Shown piece after piece: positions 33,041 through 41,880 of a stretch of 64,000 bases of DNA (the first letter of the stretch is position 1; the number at the start of each line of letters is the position of its first letter). A program made the position numbers and the translations under genes. Origin of the DNA: Streptomyces formicae (GTDB lineage: Bacteria; Actinomycetota; Actinomycetes; Streptomycetales; Streptomycetaceae); NCBI RefSeq assembly GCF_022647665.1, contig NZ_CP071872.1, positions 7,750,001 through 7,814,000 on the forward strand, in the 5' to 3' direction. A model generated the notes under the pieces. It searched no databases. It was not told where the DNA came from and saw only the letters and a list, made by a program, of their open reading frames with translations.

Positions 33041-33546
33041 TCATCGTGCAGGGCAGCCCCTGGCGGCCAGCTCGCGGTGTGTGTAGGGACCATCCGGCAT
33101 GGTGCCGCGCAACCAGTCGGTGAGCCACTCGGCCAGCGTCTGCTCCAACGGCGCCAATGCGTGCCCCTGGCAGCAGAGATTGGGGTCCCAGTCCCACATC
33201 TGCCCATCCGACGTCCTGCAGTCGATGAACGCCCACATCGCGCAGCCCCGGTCCATCAGCGGTACGAGCCCCGGAGGGAGACCGCGCTCAGGATCGGCGA
33301 CCTCGCGGTACGCCATTGCGATGTCCTCGCAGTCGCTGAACCAGTCGCCCGTGTCCGTAAGGGACACGGCTCCCCCGGTCCGAAGCCACCATTAGAGACT
33401 TCGAGGTAGATCCTTTTCAGCAGGTGGGGCATCGGGTAACCCGAGACCTCCTCGAACGCAGCTACGTCCTCTACGGAGGCCGGCCCGGGAAGTTCCTGGT
33501 CAGCCGCGTACGCACGGACGGCCGCTATGAGCTCGTCATCAGTCAC
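33041..33546 (-). pseudogene. SMI1/KNR4 (SUKH) immunity-type gene, frameshifted
   Basis: The N-terminal part (MTDDELIAAVRAYAADQELP to YLEVSNGGFGPG) is in one frame, ending at 33256. The rest (SLTDTGDWFSDCEDIAMAYR to ELAARGCPAR) is in another frame, ending at 33041. The two join cleanly if one base is added to the C-run at 33372-33376 (G-run on the coding strand). The joined protein, about 165 residues, is a normal SMI1/KNR4 protein with NGGFGPG and WAFIDC. These proteins are often immunity factors for polymorphic toxins. It could be a true mutation or a homopolymer sequencing error. Confidence 0.85.
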
Positions 33547-33700
33547 ACGCAGATACTCGGCGGCTCTGCCTCGGTTGTCGACAGCTCCGAGGTTGAATCC
33601 GGCCTCATCCTTATCAGGCCGGTCGCGGGAACCTTCGGACCCTGCCTCAGCCGCTCCTGGCCACTGCCACCCAGCCGCTGAGGAATCGGGCTGGCTCCTC

Positions 33701-33799
33701 GCCTGCCTGACGATGGACGTCTACACGCACGTGGTGCAGGACACACAGCGGGAGCGATCAGTCACATGGACCGGCTGCTCAGCGGCGGGCCGCCCGTGA
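33701..33799 (+). pseudogene. Tyrosine integrase, C-terminal remnant
   Basis: LTMDVYTHVVQDTQRE is the characteristic end of phage/ICE tyrosine recombinases, with the catalytic tyrosine in the VYTH motif. After GAG, one base is missing: in the shifted frame the sequence continues AISHMDRLLSGGPP, again typical. The upstream two thirds of the gene is absent. It lies just beyond the 3' end of tRNA-Thr, the expected place for an integrase of an element inserted in that tRNA. Confidence 0.82.
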
Positions 33800-33834
33800 G
33801 TGACCACAGCCGATGTTGTCAGACGTGGATGTCA

Positions 33835-33866
33835 AAGACCCCCAACCATGATCGGTTGGGGGTCTT
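33835..33866 (-). terminator. Terminator of the tRNA-Thr transcript
   Basis: A perfect 13-bp stem (AAGACCCCCAACC at 33835-33847, complement at 33854-33866) with a 6-base loop lies nine bases past the tRNA 3' end. Confidence 0.85.
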
Positions 33867-33874
33867 CGCCCTTG

Positions 33875-33948
33875 AGCCCCCTGTCGGGTTCGAACCGACG
33901 ACCCCCGCTTTACAAGAGCGGTGCTCTGGCCAGCTGAGCTAAGGAGGC
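33875..33948 (-). tRNA. tRNA-Thr (anticodon UGU)
   Basis: The 74-base minus-strand sequence folds as a full cloverleaf. The acceptor arms are GCCTCCT/AGGGGGC, the D arm is GCTC/GAGC, the anticodon arm is CCGCT/AGCGG with loop CTTGTAA, and the T arm is GTCGG/CCGAC with TTCGAAC. The anticodon is TGT, reading ACA. CCA is not encoded. Its 3' side borders the island and the integrase remnant. Confidence 0.96.
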
Positions 33949-34130
33949 ACTGCGCACGAGTGTAACCGGATCAGCAGTCGTCCCGGTCTAAAATTTCGTC
34001 GCCTCTGAACTGCTGACAGACACGAACTCGCCAGGTAGCGTCTCGAGGAGTTCACCCCGGTGGACTAGACCCATTCCTTCCTTTACTCGGATCGTCCGGC
34101 ACGTTCCTGCCGGTGAAGGGACACGCCACC

Positions 34131-35267
<1,137 letters not shown>

Positions 35268-35294
35268 CCCCCTGGCGGGTGCACCTGCCTTACG

Positions 35295-35330
35295 TGAGCG
35301 GCCCTCTCGCTTCGGCGAGGGGGCCGCTCA
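35295..35330 (+). terminator. Terminator of msiK
   Basis: A 16-bp stem with a TTCG tetraloop (TGAGCGGCCCTCTCGC, then its near-complement ending at 35330) lies 28 bases after the msiK stop. Confidence 0.9.
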
Positions 35331-35469
35331 TGCATGTCGACAAATACCCCGGCAGATCGGGCAATTCGCAGCCCCGCGTCAACGCCCGATTCGAAAAATG
35401 CAGTCGAACGTTCCCTCGCAGGGGTGACTAAATGTCGCCATATCACTACTGCCCGCTACGCTCGCCTGC

Positions 35470-35892
35470 GTGACCCACACAGCCCGCCGTATCGGCCGCA
35501 CTCTCGCCCTCGTCCTGCCCGTCGTCCTGGTGCTCTCCGGAACTCTCGCGGTCACCAGCGTCCCGTGGGCAGGGCGCTCCTCCGAGTCGCGGATGCTCAC
35601 CGCGTCGTCGGAAAATGTATCGGCCCCCGCCAAGTCCCGTGCGCCGCAGGACGTTCTCCGCGACAGGCTGCTCGCCGAGCTCCAGGAGAAGGACCCGGGC
35701 GTCGCCCTCACGAGCCTCCAGCGCGAGGTCGAGGCGCGTCCGTCGCTCGCCGGCCACTGCATGTCGATCGCGAAGGCGCTCGGCCGTGCCGCCGTGGCGT
35801 ACTACGGGCCCACGCGCGCGCAGTCGTTCTCGCGCCCCGTGTGCGACACCTCGTTCGCGGCGGGCGTGTACCAGCAGGCGCAGAGCAGCTGA
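35470..35892 (+). CDS. Small secreted protein, 140 residues
   Basis: The N-terminus (MTHTARRIGRTLALVLPVVL, then VLSGTLAV) is a signal peptide or anchor with an RR pair. The mature part has a helical segment (QDVLRDRLLAELQEKDPGVAL) and two cysteines (GHCMSIAK and PVCDTSF) that could form a disulfide outside the cell. The GTG start is at 35470. It resembles conserved hypothetical streptomycete secreted proteins next to msiK. No function is assigned. Confidence 0.75.
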   Translation: MTHTARRIGRTLALVLPVVLVLSGTLAVTSVPWAGRSSESRMLTASSENVSAPAKSRAPQDVLRDRLLAELQEKDPGVALTSLQREVEARPSLAGHCMSIAKALGRAAVAYYGPTRAQSFSRPVCDTSFAAGVYQQAQSS

Positions 35893-35951
35893 CCGCCCGG
35901 CAGCGCCGCCGCCGGCCCCGGCAGACCCGCCGGGGCCGCTGAGCCGCTGAC

Positions 35952-35985
35952 GGCATAAGGGCACCGCATATCGTGCCCTTATGCC
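35952..35985 (+). promoter_or_regulatory. Hairpin spanning the start codon of the NDP-sugar synthase gene
   Basis: A perfect 13-bp inverted repeat (GGCATAAGGGCAC at 35952-35964, complement at 35973-35985) has the ATG at 35981 inside its right arm. It could be the terminator of the preceding gene, an operator, or a translation-blocking hairpin. No ribosome site is seen before the ATG, so leaderless initiation is possible. Confidence 0.7.
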
Positions 35986-36697
35986 TATGTATCCGACGCA
36001 GGCCGTGGTCCTGGCGGGCGGCCAGGGCTCGCGACTGCGCCCGTACACCGACGACCGCCCCAAGCCGATGGTCGAGATCCCCGGGACGGGGACCCCGATC
36101 ATCGGCCATCAGCTTGCCTGGCTGGCCGCCGAGGGCGTGACCGACGCCGTGGTCTCCTGCGGGCACCTCGCGGAGGTCTTGCGGGAATGGCTGGACGGTG
36201 CCGATCTGCCGCTGCGCGTGACGACCGTCGTCGAGGCGGAGCCTCTGGGCCGGGGCGGCGGCCTCAAGTACGCCGCCAAGAGCCTGCCGCACCCGGACGA
36301 GCCCTGGTACGCCACCAATGGCGACATCTGGACGCGCTTCTCGTTGCGCGAGATGGCCGCGTTCCACGCGGAACGGGACGCCACCGCGACGCTCGCCCTG
36401 GCCCGTCCGCGCATTCCGTGGGGTGCCGTGGAGACGGACGAGTTCGGCCATGTCCTGGACTTCATCGAGTCGCCGCCGTCGCCGTATCTCATCAACGCGG
36501 GTGTGTACGTCTTCTCCGCGGCCTTCGCGGGCCTGCTGCCGGACCGGGGCGACCATGAGCGGACGACGTTCCCGCGGCTGGCGCGTGAGCGGGCGCTGGC
36601 GGGGTTCCCGCTGCCGCAGGGGGCGTACTGGCGGGCCATCGACACCGCGAAGGATCTGACGGAGGCGGCGAAGGAGCTCGCGGCGCACACCCGTTGA
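35981..36697 (+). CDS. NDP-sugar synthase (nucleotidyltransferase)
   Basis: This 238-residue protein has the sugar-nucleotide pyrophosphorylase signature AVVLAGGQGSRLRPYTDDRP near residue 8 and KPMVEI. YATNGDIWTRF supplies the metal-binding Asp, and LINAGVYVFSAA is the typical central strand. It is short, with no C-terminal hexapeptide domain, like mannose-1-phosphate or glucose-1-phosphate guanylyl/thymidylyl transferases of the GCD1 group. The start may be the ATG at 35981 or 35987. The sugar is not assigned. Confidence 0.87.
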   Translation: MPMYPTQAVVLAGGQGSRLRPYTDDRPKPMVEIPGTGTPIIGHQLAWLAAEGVTDAVVSCGHLAEVLREWLDGADLPLRVTTVVEAEPLGRGGGLKYAAKSLPHPDEPWYATNGDIWTRFSLREMAAFHAERDATATLALARPRIPWGAVETDEFGHVLDFIESPPSPYLINAGVYVFSAAFAGLLPDRGDHERTTFPRLARERALAGFPLPQGAYWRAIDTAKDLTEAAKELAAHTR

Positions 36698-36711
36698 GGC
36701 GCCCGGACGTA

Positions 36712-36753
36712 CGCGGAGGGGCGGTCACCGACATCGGTGACCGCCCCTCCGCG
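36712..36753 (+). terminator. Terminator after the NDP-sugar synthase gene
   Basis: A long perfect inverted repeat of about 18 bp (CGCGGAGGGGCGGTCACC and its complement) with a short loop starts 15 bases after the stop. Confidence 0.88.
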
Positions 36754-36782
36754 CGTCCGGAGGTCCTGGCCTGGACCCGGAT

Positions 36783-37352
36783 TTGGCAGACACGGCCGAG
36801 GGCTGCCGGGCTGCCAGGACCGCAGCCGAGCGGTAGACGATCGCGAGCTTGTCGAACCTCGTGGCAAGACCTCGCCACTGCTTGAGCAGCGAGAAGGACC
36901 GCTCTACGACGTTGCGGTTCTTATAGGTCGCTGGGTCGAACTTCGGCGGGCGTCCTCCGCGCTGCCGCGTCTTTTGCGGTTGGCCTGCTGGTCGCGGGGC
37001 TCGGGGATGACGGCGGTGATCCCGCGCGTCTTGAGCATCCTCCGGATGGCGCGGGAGGAGTAGGCCTTGTCTCCGAGCAAGACGGCCGGGGTCGTGCGTG
37101 GGCGGCCTGCTCCGGTGCGGCCTATCGCGTGGCCGGGCGGCTCGGCGTGTGCCTCGGGGCCGTGTGCGTGCGCGGCGGCCTCGCAGGATTCGAGGCGGCG
37201 GGTGTTCGTGGCGTGCTGGTGGGCCCGGTTGATGGTGGAGTCCACCGCGACCTGCCAGTTGCCCAGGGGCGTCCACGCCGACCGGTGCTGCTCGGCAGCA
37301 AAGGTCGGATGCGATCCTACTGCTGGTCGGTCAAGGCAAGGTGACGAGGCAT
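36783..37352 (-). mobile_element. IS5-family insertion sequence, decayed transposase
   Basis: On the minus strand the transposase starts at 37352 as MPRHLALTDQQ and meets an in-frame TAG where Trp is usual. It continues DRIRPLLPSSTGRRGRPW, then jumps by deletion to VAVDSTINRAHQHATNTRR and HAIGRTGAGRPRTTP. LGDKAYSSRAIRRMLKTRGI follows. A frameshift then leads to GGRPPKFDPATYKNRNVVER and KQWRGLATRFDKLAIVYRSA. A full element would be about 850-900 bases; about 570 remain. TTGGCAGACACGGCCGAG at 36783-36800 resembles the end sequence of this group. Confidence 0.88.
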
Positions 37353-37413
37353 CGGGATCAGACCGACGGGCAGACCCTACGAACGGGGGAGCACGGGAGG
37401 GGCCCTGGCGAAC

Positions 37414-37917
37414 TCAGTCGATCTTCTTGATCACCATCGCCGGTACCCCCGCGGCGACGCTCCGGGCGGGAACATCATGGGTCACGACGGCACCGGCAGC
37501 GACCACGGCGTCAGCACCGATGGTCACTCCTTGCAGGATCACGGCGGACGCCCCGATCCAGACGTTGCGCTCGATCCGGATCGGGGCCGACGTGATTCCG
37601 GTACGCCGTTGCGCCGGGTCCAGCGGGTGCCCCGAGGAAATCAGGCTGACGTTCGGGCCGAGCATCACGTCGTCACCGATCTCGATGCCACCGACGTCGT
37701 TGAAGCGGCAGCCCTGGTTCACGAAGACGTTGCGGCCTACCCGGATATTCACACCATGGTCGGTGTAGACGGGCGGGATCAGGTTGAAGGTCCCGTCCAC
37801 CGCCTGCCCGGTGAGCTCGGTCCACCGCTTATGGATCTCCTCCTGCTGGGCATACGCGAGCGTGTTGATCTGCTCGGCCATGCCGATCGCCCGCTGCACC
37901 TTCTGCGCGAAGTCCAT
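37414..37917 (-). CDS. Maltose/galactoside O-acetyltransferase-like (hexapeptide repeat)
   Basis: This 167-residue left-handed beta-helix acetyltransferase has DHGVNIRVGRNVFVNQGCRF and the catalytic-His segment SSGHPLDPAQRR. The end, VWIGASAVILQGVTIGADAV, then GAGAVVTHDVPARSVAAGVP-type coil, is typical. Family enzymes move acetyl from acetyl-CoA to sugars or other small alcohols. GGAGG precedes the ATG at 37917. It is divergent from the LysR regulator at 38040, its probable controller. Confidence 0.9.
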   Translation of the reverse strand: MDFAQKVQRAIGMAEQINTLAYAQQEEIHKRWTELTGQAVDGTFNLIPPVYTDHGVNIRVGRNVFVNQGCRFNDVGGIEIGDDVMLGPNVSLISSGHPLDPAQRRTGITSAPIRIERNVWIGASAVILQGVTIGADAVVAAGAVVTHDVPARSVAAGVPAMVIKKID

Positions 37918-38004
37918 TCCATCCTCCCGGTAACAACCATCGTGTGATCGCTGAGAGTGAACCAACGCTTTGATCTCGCAAGCAAACAACCTCTTGGAGC
38001 GTCA

Positions 38005-38025
38005 GTCACAACCATTGGTTGTGAC
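38005..38025. promoter_or_regulatory. LysR operator palindrome
   Basis: Perfect 10-bp arms GTCACAACCA and TGGTTGTGAC flank one base (T) and contain the LysR-type T-N11-A motif. It ends 14 bases before the LysR start. A weaker half-site, ACAACCAT, occurs at about 37933 near the acetyltransferase start. Confidence 0.85.
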
Positions 38026-38039
38026 GTTAGGATCTGGCC

Positions 38040-38969
38040 ATGGATGTCGAAGCAGTCCGGACGTTCGTGGCGGTAGCCAACGGCGGGCAATTCCAGGCGG
38101 CAGCCGACGAACTCGGCACCAGCCAGCAGGCGGTGTCCAAGCGGATCGCGGGCCTGGAGAGACACCTCGAAGTCGCACTCCTGGTGCGGACCTCTCACGG
38201 ATCCCGGCTGAGCTTGGATGGACAGGTCTTCCTGCCTCATGCCAAGAAGGTCCTGACCGCCATCGAGCAGGCCGAGCACGCCATGCGGCCAGGAAGCAGG
38301 CCCCTGCGGGTCGACGTCCTCAACCGGCGCATCGCCCCGGCCCAGGCCGTCTACCGGTTCTACCGCTCCCGCCCCGAGTCCAACCTGGACGCGGTCACCA
38401 TGGGCCGGGAGAACGCGGCCCAGGCAGCCCAGGCCGTGTTGAAGGGGTCGGCCGACGCCTCCTTCCGCGCGCTACCGGCAGACCAGGTCCCTGCCGGAAT
38501 CAGCGCCGAACGACTCCTGGACGCCCCTGTGCAGCTCCTGGTCGGCCCCGCCCACCCGCTGGCGACCGCTCCCGCGATCAGACCTGCCGACCTTGCAGGG
38601 CTCCGCATCTGGGTTCCCGGGATCCGACCCGGCACGGAGTGGTCGGCGTTCTATGAAGCACTATCCGAGGAGTTCGGGCTAAGCATCGACGCGCTCGGCC
38701 CCAACTTCGGCGACGAGGCCCTCATGGACACGCTGGCCGACTCGGCTTCTCTGGCTACCCTCGTCGGTGCCGGAGACCGGTACCTGTGGCCCCAGACCCA
38801 CGATCTGCGACGTATCCCCCTGCACGACCCGACACCGGTATACCCGCACACCCTGCTGTTCCGTACAGGAGACAAGCACCCGGTGCTGACCGAGCTGCGC
38901 AACTATCTGCGCATGACGGCACCTGAGACATCTGATGATGTGTGGGTGCCACGTTGGGCGTGCACCTGA
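38040..38969 (+). CDS. LysR-family transcriptional regulator
   Basis: This 309-residue protein has an N-terminal winged helix: VEAVRTFVAVANGGQFQAAA, then DELGTSQQAVSKRIAGLERH and LLVRTSHGSRLSLDGQVFLP. An effector-binding domain from about 90 follows. It is divergent from the hexapeptide acetyltransferase gene, with a palindromic operator between. The pair lies inside a 2.2-kb segment with IS-like ends and was probably acquired as a unit. Confidence 0.92.
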   Translation: MDVEAVRTFVAVANGGQFQAAADELGTSQQAVSKRIAGLERHLEVALLVRTSHGSRLSLDGQVFLPHAKKVLTAIEQAEHAMRPGSRPLRVDVLNRRIAPAQAVYRFYRSRPESNLDAVTMGRENAAQAAQAVLKGSADASFRALPADQVPAGISAERLLDAPVQLLVGPAHPLATAPAIRPADLAGLRIWVPGIRPGTEWSAFYEALSEEFGLSIDALGPNFGDEALMDTLADSASLATLVGAGDRYLWPQTHDLRRIPLHDPTPVYPHTLLFRTGDKHPVLTELRNYLRMTAPETSDDVWVPRWACT

Positions 38970-38993
38970 CCCTCTCGGTTGGGGAAAGCCCAA

Positions 38994-39011
38994 TTGACAG
39001 ACACGGCCTAG
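38994..39011. repeat. IS-end-like repeat at the DoxX gene stop
   Basis: TTGACAGACACGGCCTAG matches 36783-36800 at 16 of 18 bases in the same orientation. Its last bases form the DoxX stop codon, so the inserted segment abuts that gene exactly. Confidence 0.75.
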
Positions 39012-40663
39012 CCCAGGAGGCCGCCGATCGGATTGCGGTTCCCACCGCCGGAGCCGCCGGAGCCACCACTCCCCCCGGAGCCGCCGCCGTCGTCCGATCC
39101 GCCGGTGCCGCCTCCGGAGTCGCTGCCACCGCCCGTGGTTCCGGCGCCGCCCGTCGTGGAGGGACCCGAGCTGCCGGACGGCGGCGGGACCGGCTGCGAC
39201 TGCTCCGGGGACTGGCCGCCTCCCGCGCCCTGGGACTGGCTGGGGCTGCCGGCCTCGCCGACGCGGCCGGTCTCGCGGACCGTCTCGGACGGTTCGGCCT
39301 GCTCCGCGGCGGGGCTGCTCGACTCGCTCCGTGAGGGCTCGGACGACTGCTGCCGCGCCTCGCGGGACGGGCTGCGCTCGCCCGACTCCTGGGGCAGCGG
39401 GGAGCCGGGGAGGTGGTTGGTCGGGTCGACGTTCGGCCCAGGCACGGTCACCAGCTCCGTGGAGCGCACGGCTCCGCCGAGGATCGAGCCGGTGAGCAGC
39501 GTCAGACCGACGACCACCGCGGCGAGCATCCCGCCCCGTCGCAGCACCCGGCGGCGCAGCTCCCACAGTTCGGAGCGCGGGCCGAGCGTGCGCCAGGCCT
39601 CGCCGGCGAGGCGGCCGTCGAGCGAGTAGACCGGGGCGCCCGCGATGACCAGGGGGGACCATGCGGCGAGGTAGATGATGTCGGGGGCGTCGTACACCGG
39701 AAGGGTGTGCCAGCTCACGGTCATGATCAGCGCGGCGGAGAGCAGCACGCCGACGACGGCCGCGACCCGCTGCCAGAGGCCGAGCACGGTGAGCACGCCC
39801 ACGACGACCTGGAGGAACGCGACGGTGAGCCCGGCGCCCACCGGGTGCTGGAGCGCGAAGTCGCGCAGCGGCTCGGCGAGCGTCCAAGGGGCCAGCGACG
39901 TGAGCCACTTGACCATGGAGCCGCGCTCGCCACCGTCGAAGTAGACGGGGTCGCAGAGCTTGCCCATGCCGGCGTAGACGGAGATGAGGCCGAGGAAGAC
40001 GCGCAGCGGGAGCAGCACGACGCCGAGGTTCATCCGGCGGCCGGGGTAGTAGGCGTGCCGTACGGCGCTGCCGGTGTCGGCGGCCTGGGACGAGGGGCGG
40101 AAGTCCGGTTCCTCGTCGGCCTCTTGCCCGTACGGCTCGTACGCGTCGTACGCGCCCTCCGCCTGCCGCATCGACGGCAGCAGCGGGGCACGGTGCCGGG
40201 CGGTGGGCGTGGGCACGGTGTCGTTGATGCGCGGGAGGACCCGCGTGGCACCACCGTCGAAACCCTCGGCGAAGCCATCGTCGCCGAAGCCCTCGCCGAA
40301 GCCCCCGTCGGCGTGTGGACCCGCGTGGCGCCCGCCTGCGTGGCGCCCCCCGGTGTGGGTGACCGCTCCGGAGCCGCGCACCGCCTGGAGCAGTCCGGTC
40401 GCCCCGGGATCGCCCGGAGCGGACCTCCCGCTCCATACGACGGGTGCGCGTCGGCGCGTCGCCGCACCGGCGCCGCTCATGGCGGGGATCCTGACGGTGT
40501 CCGCCATGGCGTGCGCGCTGAGCCTGGTCGGGCTCGGGCCGAGCTTCACCCGGAAGCTGGCGTGGTTCACGATGACCTGCGCGGGATCGCAGTTCACCTT
40601 CGTCATGCTCAGAGGCGACTGCTCGTCGAACCCGGGCCGGGGCGTTCTGGTGTCCACACTCAT
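39008..40663 (-). CDS. DoxX-family membrane protein with Ser/Gly-rich tail
   Basis: This 551-residue protein has a long polar N-terminal region (about 210 residues). Four hydrophobic helices of the DoxX type follow, from about 213: VVLLPLRVFLGLISVYAGMG, then KLCDPVYF and helices to WSPLVIAG. Another transmembrane helix (MLAAVVVGLTLLTGSILGG) comes near 390. The remainder is low-complexity Ser/Gln/Pro, ending in GGSGGSGGSGGG-type repeats. DoxX proteins relate to quinone/thiosulfate metabolism and redox homeostasis, but this long architecture is streptomycete-specific and its role is unknown. Confidence 0.83.
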   Translation of the reverse strand: MSVDTRTPRPGFDEQSPLSMTKVNCDPAQVIVNHASFRVKLGPSPTRLSAHAMADTVRIPAMSGAGAATRRRAPVVWSGRSAPGDPGATGLLQAVRGSGAVTHTGGRHAGGRHAGPHADGGFGEGFGDDGFAEGFDGGATRVLPRINDTVPTPTARHRAPLLPSMRQAEGAYDAYEPYGQEADEEPDFRPSSQAADTGSAVRHAYYPGRRMNLGVVLLPLRVFLGLISVYAGMGKLCDPVYFDGGERGSMVKWLTSLAPWTLAEPLRDFALQHPVGAGLTVAFLQVVVGVLTVLGLWQRVAAVVGVLLSAALIMTVSWHTLPVYDAPDIIYLAAWSPLVIAGAPVYSLDGRLAGEAWRTLGPRSELWELRRRVLRRGGMLAAVVVGLTLLTGSILGGAVRSTELVTVPGPNVDPTNHLPGSPLPQESGERSPSREARQQSSEPSRSESSSPAAEQAEPSETVRETGRVGEAGSPSQSQGAGGGQSPEQSQPVPPPSGSSGPSTTGGAGTTGGGSDSGGGTGGSDDGGGSGGSGGSGGSGGGNRNPIGGLLG

Positions 40664-40763
40664 CTAACCGAGTGACCTGTCTTTAGGACACTGCCTTGAC
40701 GACCCCGGAATGTCCGAGACCCGTCAAGATCGTTACGCGCCCGGCCGACGGCCGACGGCCCCG

Positions 40764-40821
40764 CCCGGTCAGGCCCCGTTCAGACCCCGGCCGGGCCCCC
40801 GGTCAGGCCCCGTTCAGACCC
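40764..40821. repeat. 24-base direct repeat
   Basis: Two identical 24-base copies (containing GGTCAGGCCCCGTTCAGACC) at 40764-40787 and 40798-40821 sit just downstream of the rRNA methyltransferase stop, between convergent-facing gene ends. No gene is seen there. Confidence 0.9.
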
Positions 40822-40823
40822 GC

Positions 40824-41774
40824 TCAGGCCCGGCGGCGCGCCGCCTCGTACAGCACCACGCCCGCCGCCACGCCCGCGTTCAGCGACTCCGCGCCGCCCG
40901 GCATCGGGATGCGGACGCGGAAGTCGCACGTCTCGCCGACCAGCCGCGACAGGCCCTTGCCCTCGCTGCCGACGACGATGACGACCGGGCCGTCGAGGGC
41001 TTCGAGCTCGCCGACCTCGACCTCGCCGTCGGCGGCGAGGCCGACGACGGTGATGCCGGCCTTCTGGTACGCCTCCAGGGCGCGGGTCAGGTTGGTGGCG
41101 CGGGCCACCGGCGTGCGGGCGGCGGTGCCGGCCGAGGTCTTCCAGGCGCCGGCCGTCATGCCCGCGGCGCGCCGCTCGGGCACGACCACGCCGTGGCCGC
41201 CGAAGGCCGCGACGGAGCGGACGACCGCGCCGAGGTTGCGCGGGTCGGTGACGCCGTCGAGGGCGACGATCAGCGGGTCGTCGCCGTCGTCGAAGGCGGC
41301 GGCCGCGAGGTCCTCGGGGTGCGCGTACTCGTACGGCGGGACCTGGAGGACGAGCCCCTGGTGGTTGAGGCCGTTGGTCATCCGGTCCAGCTCGGCCCGC
41401 GGCGCCTCCATCAGGTGGATGTTGCCGCGCTCGCCGGCGAGCTGGAGCGCCTCGCGCACCCGCTCGTCGTTGTCGATGAACTGCTGGACGTACAGCGTCG
41501 TGGCGGGCACTCCGTCGCGCAGCGCCTCGAAGACGGGGTTGCGGCCGACGACCATCTCCGAGGAGCCCTTGCCGCCGCGCCGGGCCACGGGGCGGCGTGC
41601 GGCCTGCTTGGCCTTGGCGTTGGCGACACGGTTCTTCACATGGCCCTTGCGGGCCGAGGCGGGCGGGGTCGGGCCCTTGCCCTCGAGGCCGCGGCGCCGC
41701 TTGCCACCGCTGCCGATCGTCGCGCCCTTCTTGTTGGACGTGCGGCGGTTCCTGCGCTGGCTGTTCCCGGCCAT
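40824..41774 (-). CDS. rlmB: 23S rRNA 2'-O-methyltransferase, TrmH/SpoU family
   Basis: This 316-residue protein has a basic, disordered N-terminus (about 75 residues). A substrate-binding domain follows with MVVGRNPVFEALRDGVPA, then the SPOUT knot with LDGVTDPRNLGAVVRSVAAF, IVVGSEGKGLS and IPMPGGAESLNAGVAAGVVL. These are motifs 1-3, which make the AdoMet knot. E. coli RlmB methylates G2251 in 23S rRNA; the actinobacterial match is by family. It is followed (minus strand) by the direct repeat. It lies 106 bases downstream of cysS. Confidence 0.9.
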   Translation of the reverse strand: MAGNSQRRNRRTSNKKGATIGSGGKRRRGLEGKGPTPPASARKGHVKNRVANAKAKQAARRPVARRGGKGSSEMVVGRNPVFEALRDGVPATTLYVQQFIDNDERVREALQLAGERGNIHLMEAPRAELDRMTNGLNHQGLVLQVPPYEYAHPEDLAAAAFDDGDDPLIVALDGVTDPRNLGAVVRSVAAFGGHGVVVPERRAAGMTAGAWKTSAGTAARTPVARATNLTRALEAYQKAGITVVGLAADGEVEVGELEALDGPVVIVVGSEGKGLSRLVGETCDFRVRIPMPGGAESLNAGVAAGVVLYEAARRRA

Positions 41775-41880
41775 GACTACCTGTTTCCCTGGATCTTCGA
41801 AGTCTGCGAATGCGTGTGCGTGTGTGTGCGTACGTAACAAAGTGTGCCGCCCGGCACGCCGGGCGGCACAATGTCGCGGG

